Made by a program: the position numbers and the translations under genes
Shown: piece by piece, positions 19,600 through 31,602 of the stretch
Numbering within the stretch: position 1 is the stretch's first letter
Layout: each line of letters begins with the position of its first letter
From: Chelydra serpentina
Lineage: Eukaryota > Chordata > Testudines > Chelydridae
Length of the DNA stretch: 64,000 bases
Direction: 5' to 3'
Assembly (NCBI GenBank): GCA_037349315.1
Contig: JBAIAC010000018.1
Coordinates: 6,882,001 to 6,946,000, forward strand
The notes under the pieces: model-generated
The model's input: the letters and a program-made list of their open reading frames with translations, nothing else
Database searches by the model: none
What the model was told of the DNA's origin: nothing

Positions 19600-22500
19600 A
19601 ATAGAAAGATATAACAGATGATAGCAGACAGTAGTTTGCAATGTTGAATCTCAGAGAATTTGACATTTCAGGGGCAAAGGTAGTTCAGATATTATTTGCA
19701 TTTCCTCTGAAGTTCCTTTCAGCTGTGGAGTAAGTGATGACACGTCATCTTAAAAATATAAATAATCCCCATTTTAGCAGGCGGTGTGTATTCATTCTTG
19801 CTAGGGCAGCCCAGCTCTTCCAAGGTTTCTGACTTTTGGGAGTTAGGTAGCTGGTTTACAGTTGAGACACCAGCCAATGGAAATGGAAGGGGATCTCCTC
19901 TCAACACACTGAAGATCTGGCTGAATTAGAGGTGCAGTTCTGTGCAACTCCCAATTTTAATATTTATTCATCACTTACAGCCATCCTCCTTAGAAAAATA
20001 TGTAAATGGTGTTATGCATAATTAATTGTTATACAGGATAAATTGTGTATATTTACACCGTATGTGCTAGAACGACATAAGAAAAAAAAAAGCACATCCT
20101 GCTGAGCAGATCAGCTTTCATAAACCTAGATAGTTGGGCTGAATCAGTGCTTGAATGGCCTCTAAGGAAAGGGATGCTGCATAAAATGGTGTGGTAACCG
20201 TGGTAGGTCACTCTTGTCCCTGGACGATGGCAATGTGCTGCTGAAGATCTTGTCTTGTGCAAGAAATGCAAAACTGAAGTGCTGCTACTTATTTAAGGTC
20301 ATGTATGTTTCTTAAGAGTAGAGGGCATTACCCCGAATTCCTGGCCCAATTCATGTTATGTGCATCCCAGTTATAATGTCACTAGTTGTTTCATGTTACC
20401 ATCTTCACTTCATGTCCTAAATTATGGTATAATGTTGCGGTACACTGTTGAACAGTTCCAAAATTTGATGTTAGAATTAGTATCATCATGTTACAGATTG
20501 GCAAAGTGATTGCATTTGCACAATGTTTAACATATTTTGTAAATACTTTGAGACCTTCTGGGGCAACGGTGTTACACCAGTGTAAATCATGTGTTCACAT
20601 ATCATGCAAAGTTGTCTCAACCATTAAAAAAGGATTGTATCAACTATTCATTTTAATTAGGGATAAATCTTGTCAATCTCTTTTCATAATAAATTCTAAA
20701 AAGGGAAGAATGTTCTGCCAAATATACATATTTAGAGGTGCCTGGCCAATGGGTGACGCTTGAGGGGAGATACCAATCAATTCAGGAACAAAAGGGATAA
20801 AGAACAAATAGAATAAACTGTTTAAGCTTTTATGTTGGAATGCAGCTAGAATTACCCTATATGCTAATCTGTCACCTATGCTAAATTTTTCATCTAACAT
20901 GTAAAAAAATAGTGCTTGAACAGCAAAGTAACCGGCAATCCCAAATCGTTTTCACATTCTCTAGCAGGAGGGTGTGACAGGCCAGTTGCAATTCAAAGGG
21001 AAATTTTCAAATGTCTTATCCATTATTCCTGTTAGAGGGGTTTCCACCTGCAGTGGGGCTGAGCAAGTAAATTGTAGCTTTTTAAAGATATTATATAGTT
21101 CAGTAAAAATTAGTGACAGAGGCTCACCTGCTGTGTTTGCCATTATGTATGTAGAGGAGGTAAGCAGCATTTGTTCTAATAAGTCACATTGTTGTATTTT
21201 TTAAAACAGTGATTAGAGTGAAGTTAAATGCTGTACTTGATGATTTTTGTATAATTAAACAGGACAAGAATGGAAGTTGAGTATTTTATGAATTTCTCTC
21301 CAATGATTTTAAAAATCATTTTCTTCTTTTAGTACTAGCAGGCAGATTATCCAAATGGGGTGTGTGTTCAACTATGTCATTTTTGATAAGTTTAGACTTT
21401 TGCCGTTTATATGCTCCTTCCCAGGAATGAAATATCTAGTCATCTTTTGGAAAAAATCTCCCCCAAAATGATGAATTTTAATTTTACACCACTTTTCTGA
21501 ATAGCTTATTTCCTTTATCACTGCAGTTTACTCATTTTTATATAAGGCAGTTTATGTGCCACCTAATTAAATATGCTGTAGACATGCAATTATATTAGAT
21601 CCCCAGCTGTCTTTAATAGATTGTAAGGCATGAGGCTGATTCCCACTTCCACACCCAGAGGTGTGTGTATGTGCTGTAATTCTGCTACTCAATTTCTTTT
21701 CAATTTGAAGAGGAACTTTGTTACTTAAAAAAATCATACATATATAACCACAGTAAATCATGTCCATTTTTAATATTAATCTCAGATACATGTGTAACAA
21801 ATACATAAACCCAAATAATTGTGAGCAGGATTAGCGGTGTAATCTTGGCCCCATTAAAATCAATAGGGGTTTTGCCATTGACTGCACTGTGGGGCATGGA
21901 TTTCACCTTAAGTAAATAACTTAGGGTTGCAGATATAAATCACAGAACCTATTTCAAGTCTGCCAAAGTCTAGAGCTCTTAATGTTTGCATGCATCACCA
22001 TCACCCAATGTCTTAACTACATTTAAACTAACCACAAACTAATAGATGGTATGATCTTATTACTTTCACCTTCTAAATCATTCGTTAAAGGGAGTTTGTG
22101 GCACCAGAATATTGCTTATGATTAGTAGTTGTTTTTCCCAGGGGAAATGAAAAATTGTTTACTGCAAGTAGGCAGTCTTCCTTTTGGTAATTGGTGGCTT
22201 TGTAGAAAAGTCAATTAGAAAACAATTCAGCAGTATTTTCAAAATATATAAGAATAATTTAAGATTAGACACCATTTTAGTAGCTAGAACACTTTGCCTT
22301 AAAAAAGAATAATTGATCTTATAAGATAAAGTATGTTCCTAGTCTTAGTTCTCAATATCTACATGAGCTGAGCATACAATGAAATAGTTGTTCCTTTTAA
22401 ATGCAAGCCACTGAATTTAAAACACAACTAGAATGACTAGTCAATCAGGGGTTTTCTTTAACATGTAAAAAAGTAAGATTTTTACACATTTTCACACGTC

Positions 22501-22978
22501 TAATATTACATTAGATATAAATCAGACAAGTTTTTTTTTAAACGTAACCTTTAAATCTTGAAAATGCTATAGAGTTAGACAAAATAAAATAAAATCTTTG
22601 TTAAGATACTACCTTCATTTCACCGGATTTCTTTTGCACGGCATCCATTACATTTATTAGGTGTCTTGAACGTGATTTGCAAAGGCTGTATAACCTCTCC
22701 TGCACTGTTTTTTTAAAAAAGTCTGAAGAACAAGCATTTAAATTCCTTCAGATTTTTAAAGCAGGTGAGGGACTTCATATTCTCCAACACACACTTGTAA
22801 AATATCAGTCACAACTGAGCAAAACAGCCAATGCCAGCAGCAGGTTCAGAAATGTCATTTGAAATGTACGCCATTTCCAACCACATTTCAGTTTAGTCAC
22901 GTTGAGAAATGCTTTTTACCTTGTCAGATTTCAGATTGCTGAGCAGAGCAAAAGGGTATAATTTTCTAAGAATGGACC
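19600..22978. other. Intergenic spacer, nothing recognised
   Basis: AT-rich single-copy-looking DNA. Short open frames (up to about 90 codons) show no recognisable domain, promoter context or splice signals. Confidence 0.5.
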
Positions 22979-22986
22979 GTGTAATG

Positions 22987-23673
22987 CAGGGGTGGGCAAA
23001 CTACGGCCCGGGGGCCGCATCTGGACCTCCAGATATTTTAATCTGGCCCTCGAGCTACCACTGGGGAGCGGGGTCTGGAGCTTCTCCCGCTCTGCACAGC
23101 TCCCAGAAGCGGTGGCATGTCCCTGCTCTGGCTCCTATGCGTAGGGGCAGCCAAGAGGCTCCACACACTGCCCATGCCCCAAGCGCCGCCCCCACAGCTC
23201 CCATTGGCCAGGAACCATAGCCAATAGGAGCTGCAGGGGCGGTGCCTGCGAACAGGGCAGCGTGCAGTGCCGCCTGGCCGCGCTTCCGCGTAGGAGCTAG
23301 AAGGTGGACATGCCGCTGCTTCTGGGAGCTGCTTGAGATAAGCGCCACCCCTGCCCCAGCCCTGATCCCCATCCTGCCCACTGAAACCCTCGGTCCCAGC
23401 CCAGAGCACTCTCCTGCACCCCCAACCCCTCATCCCCAGCCCCACTCCAGAGCCCCCACTCCCAGCTGGAGCCCTCACACACACGCCTGCACCCCAACCC
23501 CTTGACCCAGCCTGGAGCCCCTTCCCACACCCTGAACTCCTCATTTCTGGCCCCATTCCAGAGCCCGCACCCCCTCCCGCACCCCCACCCCTAATTTCAT
23601 GAGCATTCATGGCCCGCCATACAATTTCCATACCCAGATGTGGTCCTCAGGCCAAAAAGCGCTCTCACCCCTG
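22987..23673. mobile_element. hAT-type non-autonomous element, 687 bp
   Basis: Left end CAGGGGTGGGCAAACTACGG, right end ...GCTCTCACCCCTG. Target 8-mers gtgtaatg and ctgtaatg flank it (7 of 8). The interior has 'cccattggccaggaa' against 'ccaataggagctg' and a C-rich run of 'ccccagcccc' motifs. A 197-codon open frame on the minus strand (23038-23631) is an artefact of this GC-rich interior. Confidence 0.9.
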
Positions 23674-23700
23674 CTGTAATGGGAATGCTTACCCACATAC

Positions 23701-23720
23701 TGGGGGGGGGGGGGGGGGGG
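23701..23720 (+). repeat. Homopolymer run of 20 G
   Basis: Direct observation next to the hAT element. The length is likely unreliable in any assembly. Confidence 0.9.
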
Positions 23721-23721
23721 G

Positions 23722-24797
23722 AGAAAGGCATTTAAAGATCAGTGACACCAGAACTCTCAAAATTGGATGGATAATTTTAATTCCTAATGGAAGTTCTGCT
23801 CTGTGCAAACTTACAGTAGCACATTAAACTAGCACAAGTTTGAGGTATTAGCTGGAAAAGAAATATATACACCTATACACACATGCACATACAGTATTCA
23901 CAAGTCTAGTGGTCCCAAGACCAGCAAACCTTAGTACTGAGTGAAAATGAATCATGTACTTGTCAGGGAAATTATGCATGCAAGGAAGCTTTAAAAACCA
24001 TATTTCACATAACCCTTAATATAAGGAATATTTATGTTTCTGTTCAACATGCTTAAAAAGGAAATTATTTAAACACATTGGAAAAAATTCATATCTTTAA
24101 AAGTGAGTAACCAAACTGAAAAGGGAGCCTGAAACCTGAAAATTTTCTTCAAGATTACAAAATCATCTAAAAGATTATACCAAGAGGCCTCATTCCACCT
24201 ACTTTCCCTTAAACACACAGACTAGATCTGCATGACGGTTAAAAGGATGGGTTTCTTTTTCCTTCTCCCAAATTTTTCCTATCAGTTCGCGCCCCCCCTG
24301 ACCTTCTACAGCTAAAACTGATGGGATTAGAAATGTAGATGGAGCCATCTATTCTGTTAAGCGCCCAAAACTGGACACACTGATCACTGTGTTCATTCAT
24401 TCCTCTACCCCACTATATGGAGGAAAACAACGCATCTCCGTGTCTTATGCAGATTTAATGGACGAAAGGGAATCTTGTTTTGGTTCATAATCATGAACCT
24501 AAATTTACCACATGGTTACTCAGTGGATTACAAGCCACACAATTCAAGTGGTAGGCTGACTTGGTTAGGAAAAAGGTGAAGATTCCGAAAGATCAAAATT
24601 GAAAAGTTGTCAATTAACAATAATCAAGCATTGTGGGAAGTTTATCCATTTTAAGATTATAAATGTTTCTGCTATGATGGTTAATACCCAAAAAGCAAAT
24701 GGTTTAAAAAAAATGTTTTAACTGAATGCCAACAATATTACTCTCAAAGGAAGCTGTAGAAGGTGAAAGACAAATGCTCAGAGACCTTATCAAGATA
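23722..24797. other. Intergenic spacer, nothing recognised
   Basis: No open frame, RNA gene or named repeat that I can support. Confidence 0.5.
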
Positions 24798-25046
24798 GGT
24801 TTCAGAGGGGTAGCGTGTTAGTCTCTATCAGCAAAAACGAGGAGTCCTTGTGGCACTTTAGAGACTAACAAATTTATTTGGGCATAAGCTTTCGTGGGCT
24901 AAAACCCACTTCATCAGCCCACGAAATCTTATGCCCAGATACATTTGTTAGATGCATCTGATGAAGTGAGTTTTAGCCGACGAAAGCTTATGCCCAGATA
25001 AATTTGTTAGTCTCTAAAGTGCCACAAGGACTCCTCGTTGTTCTTA
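24798..25046 (-). mobile_element. Fold-back SINE-like repeat, intact copy
   Basis: Minus-oriented tail 'ggtttcagaggggtagcgtg' at the left, then the left arm with 'gaggagtccttgtggcactt', 'gactaacaaatttatttggg', 'ataagctttcgtgggctaaa' and 'acccacttcatcag'. The right arm is its inverse: 'ctgatgaagtgagttttagc', 'cgaaagcttatgcccagata', 'aatttgttagtctctaaagt', 'gccacaaggactcctcgtt'. A third partial unit lies between the arms. Confidence 0.85.
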
Positions 25047-25361
25047 TTCATGATTTACTTGTCCCTCCCCATTGAGGCCCATTTCCTGTAAATGCATTTT
25101 TATAGATATATAGGTGTATGCATATATTAGTATTTGCATGTGCATGCATCATATGACTATGGATCTGCATGATACTATATATGTATTACATACCGTATTC
25201 AAAAGGGGAAATGAAGTTGTCACATAATGCAAGATTGCCTGTATTTTTATAACATACAAATAGTGGTTGTTAATATTCAGTATTTTGCTTGTTCAGATGG
25301 TTGTAACAAAGAACAATCTCACACACACACCCCCACACCCCACACACCCAAGACCATAGGG

Positions 25362-25478
25362 GCAGATTTTCAAAGGCGCTCAGAACCCAACAGCTCTTAT
25401 TGTACTAAACAGGAACTGCTGGGTGTTGGGAACTTTTGAAAATCAATAGGAGCTAAGCTCTTTTGAAAAATCCAGCTC
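25362..25478. mobile_element. Small palindromic MITE (gcagattttcaaaggcgctc)
   Basis: Ends 'ggcagattttcaaa' and 'ttttgaaaaatccagctcc' are imperfect inverses. The centre 'caacagctctta...ctgctgggtgttggg' is also self-complementary in part. A (CA)n-like tract precedes it at 25319-25349. Confidence 0.5.
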
Positions 25479-25948
25479 CACAACAAATTCTGAATACTTT
25501 TGAATATTTGGCCTTGTGTTCAAAACAAACCAACCAACCACTAGGTCAGGCATAAAGAGATACAAATCATCCTTGCAGAATATGAAAAAGTCAATTGGTT
25601 TTTAATGAAAGTTGAGGACTCACCATCTCCTACCAAAAATAATCTTAGGCACACTCCTAAAGAGATTCCCAATGAAATAAGATCCCTGTAAAATCTTCAA
25701 CTGCCTCATTAACAGATCATGGGAGCTTCTGGTATAATTAAAATGACTACATGGGGGAAAAACGTGAATGGTAAACAGAGGCTTAAGATTAAACTGTTCC
25801 TTACTGCACACTAAGAATGATTTAAAGTAAAATGCAATGGCTTTGCTAAGGTCTATGGGCCTGATCCTGAAAATGGCTAATTCCACTTTTGTTTTCTTTC
25901 CACACACTGAGCCCCACTGAAGTCCCCAAAGAGCAACTGAATCACTGT

Positions 25949-26116
25949 CACCTACTAAACTCAAACACACACACTCTCTTTCTACAGGCATCATGTACCC
26001 TATATCCCACAGCTTCAGGAAGTCCCTTAATTTGTCAGCATGTGTGGATAGATATAACATACATACTCAGTCCATGGAATTAAATTATACTGTATTGTAT
26101 TTAATAAATGGTATGT
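25949..26116 (+). repeat. Copy A of a ~170-bp imperfect direct duplication (partner 30120-30295)
   Basis: Shared blocks in order: 'cacctacta', 'cccttaatttgt', 'cagcatgtgtggata', 'cagtccatggaattaaatta', 'aaatggtatgt'. Differences are scattered substitutions and small indels. Confidence 0.85.
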
Positions 26117-26424
26117 TTGCAACTGATTTCAATTAAATGGAATTTTGCCACTGATTACAGTGAAAGCAGCTTCACTAAGAGGGGAAAAAGTATTTGGCTA
26201 TGTAAAATTGTTATTAAGCACTACATCTTCAGCAAAATTTCTTCCAAGGTCCTGAGAAAGCTGAGCTCCACATTTTCTGGTTTCTGCTAAAGTGACACCA
26301 CAAGTACTACAAGAGACAGGAAAATAGGGGGTTTAAATAATGAAATATTTTGATCATACCTACAATATATATATGGAATGTGATGTTTTTTCACTTTGGA
26401 AAAGAAACCGAGAAGGTTGCAATG

Positions 26425-27612
26425 CAGGCCCTTAAGCAATGTAAGCTGTCATGGGATAAGAGGGAAGGTCCTCCCATGGATTGGTAACTGGTTAAAAGAT
26501 AGGAAACAAAGGGCAGGAATATATGGTCAGTTTCCAGAATGGAGAGCGGTAAATAGTGGTGTCCACCAGGGGTCTGTACTGGGACCAGTCCTATTCATCA
26601 GATTCATAAATGATCTGGAAAAAGGGGCAAACAGTGAGGTGGCAAAATTTGCAGATGATACAAAACTACTCAAGATAGTTAATTCCAAAGAGTTACAAGG
26701 GTTACAAAGGGATCTCACAAAACTGGGTGACTGGTCAACAGCATGGCAGATGAAATTCAATGTTGATAAATGCAAAGTAATGCACATTAGAAAATGTAAT
26801 CCCAACATATAAAATGATGGGGTCTAAATTAGCTGTTACCACTCAAGAAAGAGATCTTGAAGTCATTGTGGATAGTTCTCTGAAAACATCCACTCAATGT
26901 GCAGCGGCAAGCAAAAAAGCTAACAGAATATTCGACATCATTAGGAAAGGGACAGATAATAAGAAAGTATCATATTGCCTCTATATAAATCCCTGGTGCA
27001 CCCACATTTTGATTATGGTATGCAGATGTGGTCACCCCATCTCAAGAAAGATATACTGGAATTAGAAAAGGAAAATAAAAGGGCAACAAAAATTAGTAGG
27101 GGTGTGGAACAGCTTCCATATGAGGAAAGATTAATAAGACAAGGACTTTTCAGCTTGGAAAAGAGATGACTAATGGGATATGATCGAAGTCTATAAAATC
27201 GTAACTGGTGTGGCGAAAGTAAACTTCTCCTCATAACACAAGAACTAAGGGTCACCCAATGAAATTAAATAGGCAGTAGATTTAAAACAAACAAAAGGAA
27301 GTATTTCTTCACACAATGCAGTCAACCTATGGAACTCTTTGCCAGAGGATGTTGTGAAGGCCAAGACTACAACAGGGTTCAAAAAAGAACTAGATAAGTT
27401 CACGGGTTGGTCCATCAATGGCCATTAGCCAGGATGGGCAGGAATGGTGTCCCGAGCCTCTGTTTGCCAGAAGCTGGGAATGGGTGATGGGATGGATCAC
27501 TTGATTATCTGTTCTGTTTATTCTCTCTGGGGTACCTGGCATTGGCCACTGTTGGAAGACAGGATACTGGGCTAGATGGACCTTTGGTCTGATCCAGTAT
27601 GGCCATTCTTTT
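26425..27612 (+). mobile_element. CR1-type LINE, 5'-truncated, with 3' end
   Basis: Frames read HGIRGKVLPWIGNWLKDRKQ, then NSGVHQGSVLGPVLF and INDLEKGANSEVAKFADDTK. KANRIFDIIRKGTDNKK, then RATKISRGVEQLPYEERLIR and FSLEKR follow. The 3' tail 'gatactgggctagatggac' and 'ggtctgatccagtatggcca' is the CR1 end. It has frameshifts, so it is inactive. Confidence 0.93.
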
Positions 27613-27927
27613 GATCACTTTGGTGAATTAAATAAAAAGGGTGAAAGTTTCAGGAAATGACACCTACCTTTGAGTTCCCCTGTCAGTTTTTGGTTTTCCT
27701 ATGTATTCCTCTACTTGTTGCTGTGTGAAAGATCCACACAGAGGACACTGACTCCCCTGAATAGTGAGTCAGTCAGTGAAACTACTACAAAATAAACAAA
27801 GTTGAAAAATAGATATTGTTTTCCCCCTTCAATCTATCAATAATAGCACTCTTATTTGTTACTTGTAACAATAATAGGTTAAAGATTTCCAGAGGAAAGT
27901 TTTTAAGTTGACTCTGTCCCTTTAAAA

Positions 27928-28190
27928 CAGGGGTCTCAAACACGCGGCCCGCGGAGTTATTTCCTGCAGCCTGCCGTAGGCACTGACTGCACCGGCAGCC
28001 AAGCTCCCCGCATCTTCGGATTACAGTTTTAAAAAAGTTACCACATTGACTTTTAATAACACACTATATTACTCTTCATTTTTGACTATACTTTTGTATC
28101 ATTGTATGAAAAGGTTTCAATGATGCGGCCCGCGGGCCAATGTACTAGTCTTCATGTGGCCCTTGTGGTGATTTGAGTTTGAGATCCCTG
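27928..28190. mobile_element. hAT-type MITE, 263 bp
   Basis: Ends CAGGGGTCTCAAACACG and GAGTTTGAGATCCCTG. Target 8-mers ctttaaaa and ttttaaaa (7 of 8). It contains 'gcggcccgcggag' and 'atgcggcccgcgggcc' near the two ends. Confidence 0.9.
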
Positions 28191-28198
28191 TTTTAAAA

Positions 28199-30119
28199 TA
28201 AAGTGCTAACTATATTTTAATGGCTATAAACTTTGTCTTTTGTAATCTTACAAATAAGTCTTTTTTTTAAGTCCTAAATTCACTTTTAAGTTTGTTTTTA
28301 GGTAAACAAACAGAACTTCCACTGAAATGTTTACCAAATGTGCAAAATATATATTACCTTAAACTGGTAACAAATCAGGGTTCTCCACTGACTAAAACAG
28401 AGATGTTATGTTGTGGGGATTTTTTTAAAGGTCATCTTTGCAAAGGAAATAAATAGGCTTGTTTTTGCTTCTTTATTATATATCAAGTTGGCCTGCAAGG
28501 ATCTGTTTTGTTAAATGATTTTTCTCAGCTTGTTTTTCAGTTGAGAAATTCAGGTTCTGTGCAAGCTGGAAAACTCTACGGTGACTGGAGAACTAGTAAA
28601 GTGACTGACTCAAGAATCCAGAGTAAAATCTGAGCAGCTAAAAAGTGCAGGGATTTTTAATCAGGCTGCTTAAAACTCTGGTTTGATTTTATGATAATAT
28701 TTAACTTATGAGAAAGGATATTTTTTTTTACATTTTTGAGAAAGGATATTTACCCCTTCAGTTAACAATTTGCTCACAAAAAACATACTTTGAGATACCC
28801 AGAAGATCCTTCAGCAAAACCAAGAGGAGACTTGACATTCCTGATATTTTTAAGCTTAAAAAAAAAAAAAAAAAAGTAAAAACACCCAGACTTTTATTTT
28901 AAAAATACATTACAAAGAAGCAAAAGAGGACACACGGCCAACTTTAAAAGAATCCTTGCAGATCACCTTTAAGGTAGGCAGGTATAGGAAGTAATACCCA
29001 TGCTTCCCGAGTCCCCATACCCTGTTCTCAGTAAGGAGGATTACAAATACTTAATCTATCAAGTGTTAAGCAGCATTTTTTCAACCAATCAAAACATGTT
29101 TTTTAAACAGAATATTCTTAGAAAGGTCATTATTTTTCTAATAATTTATAATTCAATGGAATATAGCAGCCTAGTTCTAACTGTGCAGTAACTATATGTT
29201 TATTGTAAGCAGCTTTATTAAAAACATTTCTTAACGGTGGTTTCACAGCCCCAATATTTTATAAACACACTATGAAATCATTTCCCTTTGTGTTCACTGA
29301 AAAAATGGCACCCAGAAGCATACAGGTGTATCTATGAAGCAGGAGGCCAGTGCATTTGTTCAAGACCATTGAAAAAATTCCTCTAAGTCTATCTAGAGAA
29401 TTTGACAAGTTCTTTGATGTTACATTCTCCAAATTGGCATAATTATGATGGTTTCGGGATACTTTTAGAATTTAGGGAATCCACATTTGCTTGCTTTCTT
29501 TACTTCTAAGGCAAACTGCAAACATTTGGATGATTTCTAAAATAAATAGATGAATGTGATACATCATCCTCCTTGCCCCAAAACCTGATTAGTGGGGACA
29601 TTCAGCACAGAAACCCTGCTTCATTTCAGTTTTCAGCTCTTCGCATTGAAGTTCACCTTGGATTACTACTATGACCACTACCTCTTTCAAAAGACCAAGA
29701 ATATTTTGGTTTGGCTATTAGCTTTGTACTTCACCAGCCAGCTCCATGTTACACCACCATATACAATATTGGGCATTTCCAGTGACACACTTTAGAGAAG
29801 GTACATACAAAAGGCTTAAGGGCTACTCAAATTAGCAGCATTTAATGTGGCTCTAAGGACTAATTATGCTCACAAAGTACACCAGTGTAAATCCAAAGTA
29901 AGTCCAATGAAGTGAATAGGGCACTGACTTCAGTTAAGTAGTTACACTGTTATAACCTGAAAGCAGAATTTGCCTCCTCGCAATTTGATAAATTATTTAA
30001 AGAGAGAAATTCTCTAAAACAATGTACTGCCCATATTACCAAATAGCCAGCATTCGCAAATGAAAGACAAAATATTTTCCTATGTTGTGTTGACAAACAG
30101 TACAATGATGTAGAAATTT
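28199..30119. other. Intergenic spacer downstream of DNAJB14
   Basis: AT-rich. A run of about 18 A lies at 28859-28876 and a short tandem duplication of 'gagaaaggatat' near 28711-28750. A degraded palindromic MITE like that at 3085-3183 lies near 29865-29975. No gene recognised. Confidence 0.5.
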
Positions 30120-30295
30120 CACCTACTACACTCAAAACACTTACTCATTTCTTTCTTTAGGCACCACACATTCTGTATCCAGCTGTTTCAGAATGCCCCT
30201 TAATTTGTGACAGCATGTGTGGATACACACAACGTACATGTTCAGTCCATGGAATTAAATTATACTTTATTGCATTTAATAGTTAAATGGTATGT
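30120..30295 (+). repeat. Copy B of the ~170-bp imperfect direct duplication (partner 25949-26116)
   Basis: See the partner: the same ordered blocks are present, with extra bases such as 'ga' in 'tttgtgacagc' and 'agtt' before 'aaatggtatgt'. Confidence 0.85.
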
Positions 30296-31019
30296 CTTCT
30301 CATTTATAGGAAGTCCATCCAGCAAGATTCTGGACTGAAACAACTTTAATCTTGTAACTTCCTCTTGTTCCTGTACTTGATCAAATTTGTGGGGCTCTGA
30401 TCACAGCAGAATGTTCCAAGCCAGCTAAGCATTTAATAGTTGTCAGAAGTGTTAAAAGGCACAAGGCTTGACTTGAGCAGTGATTTTCCTGTTCCACTTG
30501 TGATGAGTGAACAGGACTCAGTTTTAGGATACTAGCTTGAAATGAGTAATTGCAAATCTCCCGAGAGGATAGATATTGGGTTTTTTGTTGTTTTTTTTAA
30601 CTCTCATTACTATTGCAGGTTTTCCCTCTACCTTTTCAGTGAAAAATAAGGAATCTGGGAATGCATGTTCAACATGCTTATGGACTTATACGCTACTGAA
30701 ATACCAAAGGGCAGAGTTGCTGTAAATTACTCCAAGTACTAAAAGCAATGTTCATAACTTCTGTACAGCACTTTACAAATATTTACTTTTAAAAGAGATT
30801 AGTGAAGCTCTTTGTTTTCTTAGTATTGGTCAGAAATTCTTAAAAACAACAACAGCTAACTGCTACTCTACGCCAAATTAATTTATCCGAACATATATTT
30901 AGGAATATACACTGCTATATTTTAAAAATACCTCTAAGCTGGTAAAGCCTGAAGATTTTACATAAAGTTAAAGTGTTTAATTTTTTTTGTTTAAACTACA
31001 CACACTTGACATCTGAATA

Positions 31020-31477
31020 AGGAGTGATGTAGTCATACTATTTATTTCATCAGTGAAACAAAATGTTTTATGGAGCTAAATTTCTGAGATTTTAAATAGA
31101 AAGTCATTTAATTTGTATATACACAAAGTATTCTTTCCATAGATATTTACATAACAAATATGTTTGAGGAGAACCACTATGACTAAGTCTCTACAAGTGT
31201 GGTATCCTTTCTGAGCTCTTCTCTCTGCTGAAAGAATTCACGGAAGCCTTTGAAGTAAAATCTAAACAATTAAAATATGTAAACTGACTTTGTTCTATAT
31301 TTCATAGTAGGCAAAGAAGCCATTAAATGATATTTCATCATAAGGATTCTGGAAACAGCTACACAGTAGAGTTTTACATCCACCCTCTTTTCAACTTTCA
31401 GGATGAAACTAAATCTCTTCTCACTTGACAGGAGAGATATAATAGTGTACTTAAGGATGCACAGCTAAAATACTAGT
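31020..31477 (-). other. DNAJB14: DNAJB14 3' UTR, minimal estimate with candidate poly(A) signal
   Basis: The minus strand has AATAAA at 31046-31041, giving a 3' UTR of about 0.45 kb. Further AATAAA hexamers occur to the left (for example near 30267), so a longer transcript cannot be excluded. Confidence 0.4.
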
Positions 31478-31602
31478 TCATCCTCCTCGATAGATACTGG
31501 TCAGCCTTTCTAGTTCTTTGCAGTTGTCCATGGACAAGGAGTCTGCTTTCATTCGGAGGCGGTCATCTCGGTACACTTTTGCTGCATACAACAAGTCTGT
31601 TT
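31478..31602 (-). CDS. DNAJB14: DNAJB14 exon 8 (C-terminus, stop TGA)
   Basis: Acceptor tttttcttttttaag. Encodes [20 protein letters not shown] and [19 protein letters not shown]. The stop TGA is at 31480-31478. Confidence 0.97.

Noticed and set aside
23038..23631. A 197-codon minus-strand open frame
   Set aside because: It lies wholly inside the 687-bp hAT element and reads low-complexity Gly/Ser/Arg sequence. Frames on the other strand are open as well.
25949..30295. The 170-bp direct repeats as the two LTRs of a retrovirus-like element
   Set aside because: The 4-kb interior holds a CR1, a hAT MITE and plain spacer, with no gag/pol reading. The repeats lack TG...CA ends and a primer binding site.
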